This document shows positions 1-6,961 of a stretch of DNA of 9,779 bases, one piece after another. The notes beneath the pieces are model-generated. The model did no database searches. It was not told the origin of the DNA and saw only the letters and a program-made list of their open reading frames with translations. Positions within the stretch are counted from its first letter, which is position 1. Every line of letters starts with the position of its first letter. The stretch lies in the NCBI GenBank assembly GCA_015660155.1, contig DQLO01000029.1:1-9779 (forward strand), read 5' to 3'. Position numbers and translations under genes: made by a program. The stretch comes from Verrucomicrobiota bacterium. GTDB lineage: Bacteria > Verrucomicrobiota > Verrucomicrobiia > Limisphaerales > UBA1100.

Positions 1-695
1 ACGCGGGCACGTTTTGCGGCGGGGGGATTGTAGCCGGTGTCGGTCATTTTCAGGGGTCCAAAAATTTCTTTTTCACAAAACACATCAATGCGCTGGCGCG
101 TGATGCGGCGGATGATTTCATCGAGCAACTGAAAATTAATGTCGCTGTATTTGAACGCCGTGCCCGGAGGCGTGCGGAGTTTTTCGGCGACGCATTTGGC
201 GATGCACTCGGCGTGGCCGTCCCAGCCGTTCACGGAAATATCCGGACGCAAGCCGCTGGTGTGCGTGAGCAAATGGCGCACGGTCACGGCATCGCGTCCA
301 TCGCCGGTGAATTCGGGAATGTATTTTTTGACGGGATCCTCAATGCTCAAGCGCCCGCGTTGGTGCAGCAGCAAAATGGCGGGCGTGGTGGCGACGACTT
401 TGGTGAGCGAAGCGGCATCGTAAATCGTATCGCGCCGCGCGAGGGCGTGCACGGGCTGAAGCTGCGCGTGGCCGTACGCCTCGGTGAAATGCACGCCGTT
501 GCGTTCGAGCCACAGGACGCCGCCGGGCAGGCGTTTTTCGGCGTGGGCCTCGGTAATGGCGGCGCCGATGGCGTGGATTTTTTTGAGGTCGAAGGTGTCG
601 GCAAGCTGCTTGGGTGGCGGCGGGGCATCGGGCCATTGGAGACAGGACACGCCGTAAAGCAGCGTCGCGACGATTATTTGAACACGCATCAGCAT
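1..695 (-). CDS. Serine hydrolase, beta-lactamase/penicillin-binding fold (class C type), C-terminus outside window
   Basis: The 231 visible residues match the beta-lactamase-related serine hydrolase family (class C beta-lactamases, DD-peptidases, EstB-type esterases). The nucleophile motif SxxK is at residues 96-99 in the context AASLTKVVAT. The second motif, YSD, is at 183-185, the place of the family's Tyr-x-Asn. HLLTHTSGL at 141-149 is a classic family signature. The third motif (HxG or KTG) would lie beyond the window. The ATG at 695 is the first possible start, because an in-frame TGA lies nine bases upstream; a second ATG follows at 689. The N-terminus is a short hydrophobic segment ending near Cys18 (LLYGVSC), so the protein is probably exported. 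It may be a lipoprotein, though Gly at -3 makes a poor lipobox. Substrate cannot be told: family members cleave peptidoglycan peptides, beta-lactams or esters. It diverges from the S9 peptidase gene. The family call is firm and the role open. Confidence 0.88.
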   Translation of the reverse strand, partial: MLMRVQIIVATLLYGVSCLQWPDAPPPPKQLADTFDLKKIHAIGAAITEAHAEKRLPGGVLWLERNGVHFTEAYGHAQLQPVHALARRDTIYDAASLTKVVATTPAILLLHQRGRLSIEDPVKKYIPEFTGDGRDAVTVRHLLTHTSGLRPDISVNGWDGHAECIAKCVAEKLRTPPGTAFKYSDINFQLLDEIIRRITRQRIDVFCEKEIFGPLKMTDTGYNPPAAKRAR

Positions 696-730
696 CTGCC
701 GTCAAAGTATCCAACCGCGCGGCGGGAGGC

Positions 731-736
731 AAGGAG
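731..736 (+). promoter_or_regulatory. Ribosome binding site that decides the S9 peptidase start
   Basis: AAGGAG lies six bases before the GTG at 743, which is in frame with the peptidase. No comparable site precedes the next candidate GTG at 782, or any start further upstream. This favours 743 as the translation start. Confidence 0.5.
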
Positions 737-742
737 CTTGCC

Positions 743-3220
743 GTGGCGGGCGGGTTCTGGAATGATTTCCGCCAACACACTGTGAGCCCACGCGCCGTCA
801 TTTTTGGCCTGTGTATTCTGTCCTTATTGTTTTGTGGGCAGGCGCAGGCGCAGCAGAAATATCTCGATCCGCCCGAGGCGGCGAAGGAACTGTTCGCTTC
901 GCGGCCGATGCCGCGCGTTTCGCTTAGTCCGGATCAACGGCATCTGATGGTGGCGGAGGAATTTCGGTTTCGGCGCATTGAGGAAATGGCGCAGCGCGAA
1001 GTGGCGCTGGCGGGGGTGCGGCTCAATCCGTACAACAACGGCCCGACCCATCCGGATTATTTTTTCCGACTGACGTTGAAGGAACTTTCCACGGGCAAGA
1101 CTATCCCCATTCGACTGCCCAACGCCGCTCGCCGCGTGAGCTTGCCGGTGTGGTCGCCGGATGGAAAAAAGTTTGCTTTCCTGCAATACGGCCGCACTGC
1201 GGTGGGGCTGTGGGTGGGCGAGCTGGGCCACGCGCCGCGCGCTATCCCCGGCGTGAAACTCAACGCGACTTTGGGCCGGTCATTCCAATGGATGCCCGAC
1301 AGCCAAAATCTTCTTTGCCTTACCGTGCCGGACAAACGCGGCCCCGCGCCCACGCCGCCGCGCGCGCCCGTTGGGCCGGTGGTGCAGGAAACCGGTCCGC
1401 GCGAAGCACCGGTGTTGACGTATCCGGATTTGCTCCAAAATGAACACGACGAAAAACTCTTTAATTATTATTTGACCTCGCAACTAATGCTGGTGGATTC
1501 GCGCACCGCCAGCCGCAAATCCTTGGGGCGGCCTTCGATTTTCGCGCGTTACGATGTGTCGCCCGATGGCCGGTACGTTTTGGTGGAGCGCGTGCACCCG
1601 CCGTATTCGTATCAGGCACCGATCCAGTTTTTCCCGCGCAGCATCGAGGTGTGGGATCCGCGGGGCGAGGTGAAGCGGGTGGACATTCGGCCCGCCACCG
1701 AGGATGTGAGCAGCGGCGGCGTGCCGGTGCAACCGCGCGGACATCACTGGCGGCCCACCGGTTCGCCGGTTTCCATCGTGTGGGTGGAGGCGCTGGATGG
1801 CGGCGATCCAAAGCGCGAGGTGAAGTTTCGCGATCGCGTGATGATGCTGGAGGCACCGTTCAATGGCCGGCCCAAAGTGGTGACGCAGCTCAACCATCGG
1901 TTCTCGAAAATTTACTGGGGCGAAACCCGCAACGTGGCGCTGGTGCGCGAGTACGAAAGCAGCCGCAACTGGCATCGCACCTGGCTGGTGGATCCGGATA
2001 ACCCCGACATTCCTGATCGCCTGTTGTGGAACCACGCTGCCGCCGAGCGTTACGAGCATCCCGGCCATCCGTTGATGCGGCAGTTGCTCAACGGCAAGCG
2101 CGCGATGCGGGTTCATAACCGGTCGATTTTTCTCAACGGCAACGGCGCTTCGCCCGAGGGCGACCTGCCTTTTCTCGACAAACTAAACCTCAGCACCTTC
2201 GACCGCGTGCCACTCTTCAAATGCGCGGAGGACAGCTACGAGGCGGTGGTGGCGTTGTTGAATGATGAAGGCACAGAATTTGTGACGCGCTACGAGACGC
2301 CCGACGAGCACCCGAATTATTTCAAACGCGCGCTGGGCGAGCCGGAACGCGCGCCGCTCACGGCGTTCAAGGATCCCGCCGAGTCGCTGCGCGAAGTGAA
2401 AAAGCGGCTGCTCACTTACACGCGCGAGGATGGCGTGAAACTTTCGTGCCTGCTGCACTTGCCGCCGGACTACGATTTGGACGATCCGGAGCGGCCGGTG
2501 TTGCCGACGATTTTGTGGGCGTACCCGCGCGAATACTCCGGCGGCGCGGTGGCCGGGCAAGTGGCCAACTCGCCGCATCGTTTCACCAGCTTTGCCGGTG
2601 CCTCGCCGCGCTTCCTCGCGCTCGAAGGCTACGCGGTGCTCGATCAAGTGGCGATGCCGGTGGTGGGCGAACCCGGCACGGCGAACGACACTTTCGTGGA
2701 ACAAATCGTCGCCAACGCCGAGGCCGCGATCGCGGCGGTGGTGGATATGGGCGTGTGCGACGAACGTCGCGTGGGCGTGGGCGGGCACAGTTACGGCGCG
2801 TTTATGGCGGTGATGCTGCTGGCCAACAGCGATCTGTTCCGCGCCGGCGTGGCGCGCAGTGGCGCGTACAACCGCACGCTCACTCCGTTTGGATTTCAAA
2901 ATGAACGCCGCACGTTGTGGCAGGCGCCGCAGGTTTATTTGGAAATGTCGCCCTTGCTCGCCGTGCCGAAAATCCGTGACCCGTTGCTGTTAATTCACGG
3001 CGAGAAAGACAACAACCCTGCCACCACGCCGGAGCAGAGCAAGCGGCTGTACCACGCCATCAAAGGCAACGGCGGCAAGGCGCGCATCGTGATGCTGCCG
3101 CATGAGTCGCACACCTATCGCGCCAAGAAAAGTGTGGGCCACACGCTGGCCGAGATGGTGGCGTGGTACGACAAACACGTGAAGGGCAAAGGCGAAAGTT
3201 CCGAAGTGGGCGAAAATTAA
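743..3220 (+). CDS. Secreted S9 family serine peptidase, glutamyl-endopeptidase-like (S9D)
   Basis: This 825-residue protein is a prolyl-oligopeptidase-family peptidase with an N-terminal beta-propeller region and a C-terminal alpha/beta-hydrolase domain. The catalytic triad is visible: Ser683 in GHSYGA, Asp756 in GEKDNNP and His790 in PHESH. The stretch around RSGAYNRTLTPFGFQNE, and the earlier YPDLLQNEHDEKLFNYY, closely resemble plant chloroplast glutamyl endopeptidase and its bacterial relatives (MEROPS S9D), which cut after acidic residues. That specificity is inferred from resemblance. A signal peptide (VIFGLCILSLLFCGQAQA, cleavage after AQA) implies a periplasmic or secreted enzyme for peptide breakdown. 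The open frame runs back to 614, but those codons overlap the divergent hydrolase gene. The GTG at 743 has a good Shine-Dalgarno; the GTG at 782 would give a more compact signal peptide and remains possible. The gene converges with the TIM-barrel gene, sharing a TTAA at the stops. Confidence 0.9.
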   Translation: MAGGFWNDFRQHTVSPRAVIFGLCILSLLFCGQAQAQQKYLDPPEAAKELFASRPMPRVSLSPDQRHLMVAEEFRFRRIEEMAQREVALAGVRLNPYNNGPTHPDYFFRLTLKELSTGKTIPIRLPNAARRVSLPVWSPDGKKFAFLQYGRTAVGLWVGELGHAPRAIPGVKLNATLGRSFQWMPDSQNLLCLTVPDKRGPAPTPPRAPVGPVVQETGPREAPVLTYPDLLQNEHDEKLFNYYLTSQLMLVDSRTASRKSLGRPSIFARYDVSPDGRYVLVERVHPPYSYQAPIQFFPRSIEVWDPRGEVKRVDIRPATEDVSSGGVPVQPRGHHWRPTGSPVSIVWVEALDGGDPKREVKFRDRVMMLEAPFNGRPKVVTQLNHRFSKIYWGETRNVALVREYESSRNWHRTWLVDPDNPDIPDRLLWNHAAAERYEHPGHPLMRQLLNGKRAMRVHNRSIFLNGNGASPEGDLPFLDKLNLSTFDRVPLFKCAEDSYEAVVALLNDEGTEFVTRYETPDEHPNYFKRALGEPERAPLTAFKDPAESLREVKKRLLTYTREDGVKLSCLLHLPPDYDLDDPERPVLPTILWAYPREYSGGAVAGQVANSPHRFTSFAGASPRFLALEGYAVLDQVAMPVVGEPGTANDTFVEQIVANAEAAIAAVVDMGVCDERRVGVGGHSYGAFMAVMLLANSDLFRAGVARSGAYNRTLTPFGFQNERRTLWQAPQVYLEMSPLLAVPKIRDPLLLIHGEKDNNPATTPEQSKRLYHAIKGNGGKARIVMLPHESHTYRAKKSVGHTLAEMVAWYDKHVKGKGESSEVGEN

Positions 3221-4110
3221 TCAATAGCCGCCGCTAACTTTTTCAACAATGGCGGGATGGCTTCGTAAGGACTTTCTGCGGCTTCAAATTCCAGTGCGAC
3301 GTAGCCTTGGTACTTGGACTTTTTCAGGAGGTCGATAAATCGTGGAAGATCGGCGGGGACTTTTTTGCCGGCTTTTCTGATCTCCACTTTGAGTTGCACA
3401 TTGACGGCGTAAGGCGCGGCGGCGGCGAAATCTTCGTAGGGATTGGCGGTGCGAAAGTTGCCGCTGTCGAGGTTCACGCCGAACCACGGATGATCCACGG
3501 CCTTCACGAAACTGATGAGGCTTTTGGCGTCGCCGATGCTGTCGTGGTTTTCGATGCCGAGAAAAATACCGTGTTTGGCGGCGTAATCGCAGCATTCGCG
3601 CAGGCACTCGATGGCCCATCGATCGGCTTGGGCGCGGCTGACGCCTTTGGCTTCGCGTCCGGCGAACACGCGAATGTGCGGCGCGCCGAGCACGGCGGCG
3701 TGGTCGATCCACTGTTTCACGTAGGCGATTTGCGCGGCGCGCGCGTCGCCTTTGGGCAGGGAAAAATTATTGCCGACGGCCGTGCCACTGATTTCCAACC
3801 CGCGCAAAAACGCACGCCGCCGCAGTGCCACAAGATATTTGCGCGTGACGGGTTGTTTGAAAAAATAACTGGTCAACTCCGTGCCATCACAGCCGTGGTC
3901 GGCACAGAAATCAATGAACCGGTGCATATCCATCGCGTTCTTTTCGACCTTTCGCGTGCCGGTTTTTTGATCGCGGAAAAAAGTGCGGAATGAATACGCG
4001 GCCAAACTCAGCCGCAAGTTGGCCGCGCCCGTGCGCCTAAATGGCTCCGCCGCGAAAGCCGCGCTGGCGAGGGCGGTGGAGGTGAGGAAACTGCGCCGCG
4101 TGAAGTCCAT
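3217..4110 (-). CDS. Tat-exported sugar phosphate isomerase/epimerase-like TIM-barrel protein
   Basis: This 297-residue protein belongs to the xylose-isomerase-like TIM-barrel superfamily (AP endonuclease 2 family). Members isomerise or epimerise sugars and related polyols, usually with a divalent metal. Likely metal and active-site residues are Glu187 in GIENHD, Asp215 in VNLDSGNF and Glu274 in ALEFE. The N-terminus MDFTRRSFLTSTALASAAFAAE is a twin-arginine signal with Arg5-Arg6, so the protein should be exported folded, perhaps with its metal. The open frame extends 31 codons upstream to 4203, but those residues overlap the previous gene and would bury the Tat motif, so the ATG at 4110 is chosen. 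It starts four bases after the preceding stop, with no recognisable Shine-Dalgarno, which suggests translational coupling. It is probably the last gene of the pyrH-frr unit. Exported paralogues of this kind are common in Verrucomicrobiota and Planctomycetota. Substrate unknown. Confidence 0.87.
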   Translation of the reverse strand: MDFTRRSFLTSTALASAAFAAEPFRRTGAANLRLSLAAYSFRTFFRDQKTGTRKVEKNAMDMHRFIDFCADHGCDGTELTSYFFKQPVTRKYLVALRRRAFLRGLEISGTAVGNNFSLPKGDARAAQIAYVKQWIDHAAVLGAPHIRVFAGREAKGVSRAQADRWAIECLRECCDYAAKHGIFLGIENHDSIGDAKSLISFVKAVDHPWFGVNLDSGNFRTANPYEDFAAAAPYAVNVQLKVEIRKAGKKVPADLPRFIDLLKKSKYQGYVALEFEAAESPYEAIPPLLKKLAAAID

Positions 4111-4114
4111 CGGA

Positions 4115-4573
4115 TTATTCGCAACCGCAGTTGCCAAAGCCATCACTGCAAAAATCGAAATCTTCGGACTGTGGCACGTGGCCGACTTCGAAGGTTTTGG
4201 CAATCACTTGGTGGATGCGATCCTGCACTTGTTGCACTTCTTCCTGGGCCTCGAGGAACTGGGTGGCCACGGGATTGGCCATGAATTCTTCACGCAGTTT
4301 TTCAAAATCAGCCATCTCGGCTTCGGCGATTTCCACGCCGGCTTGTTGCTTTTGCTGCAACAACGCGCCGCGGTCATTGAGCATGCCGTACTCGTACTTG
4401 AGTTTCTCGTCGTTAATGAACGCGTCGATTTTTTTGTATAACTCGGCAAAGCCCTCCTGGCTCACGATGGCTTCGCAAAGTTGATTGGTGCCCTTCGCGA
4501 TGGGTTTGAGGTCAAGGCAGGTTTGCGGCTCGGCGGCTTCAGCAGTTTCTGGGGTTTGTGTTTCCGTTTCCAT
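4115..4573 (-). CDS. YlbF/YmcA-family small helical protein with cysteine-rich C-terminus
   Basis: This 152-residue, mostly helical, acidic protein has residues 45-125 (KKIDAFINDEKLKYEYGML through EVQQVQDRIHQVIAKTF) following the pattern of the YlbF/YmcA family. In Bacillus subtilis these proteins form a complex with YaaT that modulates RNase Y-dependent mRNA processing, competence and biofilm formation. The C-terminus FCSDGFGNCGCE carries Cys142, Cys149 and Cys151, a possible metal or Fe-S ligand set. A further Cys19 and Cys33 lie near the N-terminus. The ATG at 4573 is only two bases after the frr stop, and the end of frr supplies AAGG as a weak Shine-Dalgarno. The frame is open further upstream to 4927, but that stretch is frr read in another frame. 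There is no signal peptide, so it is cytoplasmic. The family call rests on pattern resemblance; the function here is unknown. Confidence 0.72.
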   Translation of the reverse strand: METETQTPETAEAAEPQTCLDLKPIAKGTNQLCEAIVSQEGFAELYKKIDAFINDEKLKYEYGMLNDRGALLQQKQQAGVEIAEAEMADFEKLREEFMANPVATQFLEAQEEVQQVQDRIHQVIAKTFEVGHVPQSEDFDFCSDGFGNCGCE

Positions 4574-4575
4574 AA

Positions 4576-5139
4576 TTAGACCTTCATAATTTCCTCTTCC
4601 TTGTGGGCGAGGTGGGCATCGATTTTTTTGATGTAATCGTCGGTGAGCTTTTGCACTTCCTTTTCGGCAAAAGTCAAATCGTCCTCGGTGATGTCGCTTT
4701 TTTTCCGTTCCTCTTTCAATCCTTGCAACGTGTCGCGCCGCACGTGACGAATGGCGACGCGGGCGTCCTCGGTCATTTTCTTGACGGTCTTCACAAATTC
4801 CTGTCGGCGTTCTTTGCTCAACTCGGGCAATGTGATGCGAATGATTTTGCCGTCGATGGAAGGATTGAAACCGAGGTTGGCGGCTTGGATGGCTTTGTCG
4901 ATGGGATGCACGGTGGAAGCGTCCCACGGCTGGATGACGAGCGTCCGCGTCTCCGGCGTGGTGATGGCGGCCAGCTCGCGCAGGCGCATTTGGCTGCCCT
5001 CGTAGGCTTCCACGAGAATATTTTCCACGAGTGCGGGCGAGGCTTTGCCGGTGCGCACGCCGGCAAACTCGTGTTGCACCACTTCTTCGGTCTTCTGCAT
5101 TTTTTCCTCAGCAGTAAGGAGAGCGTCATCAACTGGCAT
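4576..5139 (-). CDS. frr: Ribosome recycling factor
   Basis: At 187 residues the length is typical (about 185). Together with EF-G, the product splits post-termination ribosomes into subunits. Recognisable family segments include HEFAGVRTGKASPALVENI near residues 23-41, ITTPETRTLVIQPWD at 59-73, and IRITLPELSKERRQE followed by VKKMTEDARVAIRHVRRD. KKSDITEDDL and the Lys/Glu-rich helix lie towards the end. The order pyrH-frr is conserved across bacteria. The ATG at 5139 gives the expected N-terminus; TAGG about nine bases upstream is a weak ribosome site. It follows pyrH by 54 bases with no strong terminator, and the YlbF-like gene begins two bases after its stop, so the three are probably co-transcribed. 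Confidence 0.97.
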   Translation of the reverse strand: MPVDDALLTAEEKMQKTEEVVQHEFAGVRTGKASPALVENILVEAYEGSQMRLRELAAITTPETRTLVIQPWDASTVHPIDKAIQAANLGFNPSIDGKIIRITLPELSKERRQEFVKTVKKMTEDARVAIRHVRRDTLQGLKEERKKSDITEDDLTFAEKEVQKLTDDYIKKIDAHLAHKEEEIMKV

Positions 5140-5193
5140 ACGCGCAGCCTAAACCCGCACGCGGCGCGGGGGAAGGGAAAATTGCGGGCACAA

Positions 5194-5925
5194 TTAAGCG
5201 TGAACGAGGGTGCCGATTTTTTTGCCTAGGACGACGTTGCGGATGTTGTGGGGCTTGAAGAGGTCGAAGACGATGATGGGCATATTGTTGTCGAGGCACA
5301 GGGAGAAGGCGGCGGAATCCATAATGCGGAGCTGCTTTTGCAGGGCTTCGAGGTAGGTGATTTCCTTGTAGCGTTTGGCTTTGGGATTCTTTTTGGGATC
5401 GCTGTCGTAAATGCCGTCGACTTGGGTGGCCTTGAGGATGATGTCGGCGCCGATTTCGTTGGCGCGCAGTGCGGCGGCGGTGTCGGTGGAAAAATAGGGG
5501 TTGCCGGTGCCGCCGCCGAAGATGACGACGCGGCCTTTTTCGAGGTGGCGCACGGCGCGGCGGCTGATGAAGGGCTCGGCTACTTCGCTCATCTCGATGG
5601 CGGTTTGCACGCGGGTTTCCACTTTGTAATGCTCGAGCGAATTTTGCAGGGCGAGGGCGTTGATGATGGTGGCGAGCATGCCCATATAATCGCCGGTGAC
5701 GCGGTCGATGCCGTGGTCTGCGCCTTCGAGGCCGCGAAAGATGTTGCCGCCGCCGACGACGATGACGACTTGGACGCCCAACTCACGCAGCTCGGCGATT
5801 TGGCGGGCCATGCTGTCAACGGTCTCGGGGCAGATACCAAAGCCCTGATCTCCGCCGAGCGCTTCGCCGGAAAGTTTGAGGAGAATGCGTTTGTACTTGG
5901 GCTTGGGTTTGGCTGTTTTTGTCAC
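5194..5925 (-). CDS. pyrH: UMP kinase (uridylate kinase)
   Basis: The 243-residue product is a bacterial hexameric UMP kinase of the amino-acid-kinase fold, converting UMP and ATP to UDP in cytoplasmic pyrimidine nucleotide synthesis. Visible motifs are KLSGEAL (17-23, phosphate binding), [10 protein letters not shown] (56-65), [11 protein letters not shown] (74-84) and the hallmark [13 protein letters not shown] starting at 139. [17 protein letters not shown] follows in the nucleotide-binding half. The open frame extends upstream to an ATG at 6012, but that reads through the terminator hairpin at 5973-6003 and would add 29 residues not seen in the family. The GTG at 5925 ([23 protein letters not shown]) gives the normal length. 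It has no close Shine-Dalgarno; AGG lies about 13 bases off. It is the first gene of a unit continuing into frr. Identity is certain, the start fairly so. Confidence 0.95.
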   Translation of the reverse strand: MTKTAKPKPKYKRILLKLSGEALGGDQGFGICPETVDSMARQIAELRELGVQVVIVVGGGNIFRGLEGADHGIDRVTGDYMGMLATIINALALQNSLEHYKVETRVQTAIEMSEVAEPFISRRAVRHLEKGRVVIFGGGTGNPYFSTDTAAALRANEIGADIILKATQVDGIYDSDPKKNPKAKRYKEITYLEALQKQLRIMDSAAFSLCLDNNMPIIVFDLFKPHNIRNVVLGKKIGTLVHA

Positions 5926-5932
5926 CGGAGAT

Positions 5933-5961
5933 GGTTTACCTGCCAACGAGCTGCACGTCAA
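5933..5961 (-). promoter_or_regulatory. Candidate promoter for pyrH-frr unit
   Basis: On the minus strand TTGACG (5961-5956) is a five-of-six match to a sigma-70 -35 box. It is followed after 17 bases by TAAACC (5938-5933), a weak -10 box. It lies just downstream of the tsf terminator, where a new promoter would be needed. If it is used, transcription would start at or within a few bases of the pyrH GTG. The -10 match is poor, so this is a candidate only. Confidence 0.3.
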
Positions 5962-5972
5962 TGGCTTGCACG

Positions 5973-6003
5973 AAAAAAACGCCCGCGTTGAAGCGGGCGT
6001 TTT
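5973..6003 (-). terminator. Rho-independent terminator after tsf
   Basis: A perfect 11-bp inverted repeat (AAAACGCCCGC at 5976-5986 against GCGGGCGTTTT at 5993-6003) has a six-base loop. On the minus strand the GC-rich arm ends in a run of seven T (four in the stem, three more at 5975-5973). It begins 25 bases after the tsf stop, so it ends the rpsB-tsf transcript. The plus strand shows only four T after the GC stem, so activity in that direction would be weaker. Confidence 0.88.
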
Positions 6004-6027
6004 GTGAATCAAAGATAAAAAGAGAGG

Positions 6028-6864
6028 CTATTCCCCCGTCTCGCCGACTTGATAGCGGAGGAAGGCGTCCACGGTGATGGTGTCGTCCAGCACTTTTGCG
6101 GTGGCGGAGATGTGGTCTTTCACGGCGAGGTCGCCTTGTTTGACAAACGCCTGATCCACGAGGCAGACGGTGGAGAAATGTTTTTCCAGTTTGCCTTCCA
6201 CAATTTTTTCAATCGCCTGCGCGGGCTTGTCCTTAAATTGCTCGGTGGCGATTTCCTTTTCCTTCGCGATGAGGGTGGGGTCAATGCTGGTGCGATCAAC
6301 CGCCTCGGGGCTTGCGGCGGCGATTTGCAGGGTGATGTCGCGCAGCAACGATTTGAACTCATCGCTCTCGGCGGTGGCTTCCTTGCCGGTGCTGACTTGC
6401 ACGAGCACGCCCACTTTCGCGCCGTGGTGAATATACGCGGCGATCGCGCCGTGGCCTTCCACCTCGAGGCGGGCGTGGCGTTGGATGACGATGTTTTCGC
6501 CCACCTCGGCCACGGCGGTGGTGCGGCGTGCTTCGAGATCGGCGTTGGGGTCTTCGAGCAATGATTGCGCAAAGTCGGCGCAGAGATTTTGGAAGGATTC
6601 ATTTTTGCCGACGAAATCCGTTTCGCAATTCACTTCCAACAAAATGCCGGCCTTGGCGCCGGGCAAAATTTGATGGGAGATGATGCCTTCGGAAGTGGCG
6701 CGGCTGGATTTTTTCGCGGCGGTGACGGCACCTTTTTTGCGGAGCCAATCGACGGCGGCCTCGTGATCGCCGCCGCTTTCGGTGAGCGCCTTTTTGCAAT
6801 CCATCATGCCGGCGCTGGTTTGTTGTCGGAGTTTACTTATTTGGGCTACGGTAATATCAGCCAT
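6028..6864 (-). CDS. tsf: Translation elongation factor Ts
   Basis: This 278-residue protein is EF-Ts, the guanine-nucleotide exchange factor for EF-Tu; the E. coli protein has 283 residues. The N-terminal UBA-like domain MADITVAQISKLRQQTSAGM, followed by MDCKKAL, is diagnostic, as is TDFVGKNESF at 82-91, whose Asp-Phe intrudes into EF-Tu near the Mg site. The dimerisation core follows, ending in a typical FLRYQVGE C-terminus. The start at 6864 matches the family N-terminus. The 20 bases upstream are A-rich without a clear Shine-Dalgarno. It lies 97 bases after rpsB with no terminator between, so it is co-transcribed as rpsB-tsf, and a strong terminator follows its stop. Confidence 0.97.
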   Translation of the reverse strand: MADITVAQISKLRQQTSAGMMDCKKALTESGGDHEAAVDWLRKKGAVTAAKKSSRATSEGIISHQILPGAKAGILLEVNCETDFVGKNESFQNLCADFAQSLLEDPNADLEARRTTAVAEVGENIVIQRHARLEVEGHGAIAAYIHHGAKVGVLVQVSTGKEATAESDEFKSLLRDITLQIAAASPEAVDRTSIDPTLIAKEKEIATEQFKDKPAQAIEKIVEGKLEKHFSTVCLVDQAFVKQGDLAVKDHISATAKVLDDTITVDAFLRYQVGETGE

Positions 6865-6961
6865 ATTATTTTTTTTCTTGGGTACTCACTGGTTAATTAT
6901 TTAATGCAAATAGATTGCGATTGCGATTGGGTTCGCCGCCAAACTTGGGATGGCAGTGGGG

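Noticed and set aside
213..785. A 190-codon plus-strand open frame covering the left edge.
   Set aside because: The minus strand here encodes a serine hydrolase with SxxK, YSD and HLLTHTSGL motifs; the plus frame has none.
3307..3993. A 228-codon plus-strand open frame opposite the TIM-barrel gene.
   Set aside because: It is a shadow frame of a gene with clear family motifs and a Tat signal on the other strand.
5154..5170. A hairpin (CCCGC/GCGGG with a seven-base loop) between pyrH and frr.
   Set aside because: The stem is only 5 bp and is followed on the minus strand by three T, too weak for a terminator.
5248..5991. A 247-codon open frame on the plus strand opposite pyrH, rich in Gly, Val, Asp and Ala.
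   Set aside because: It is the mirror of pyrH codon usage in high-G+C DNA, shows no domain, and pyrH itself is unmistakable.
6913..6929. A short tandem repeat of GATTGC in the rpsB-tsf gap.
   Set aside because: Fewer than three copies of six bases; too short to separate from chance, and no regulator site is known to me with this pattern.
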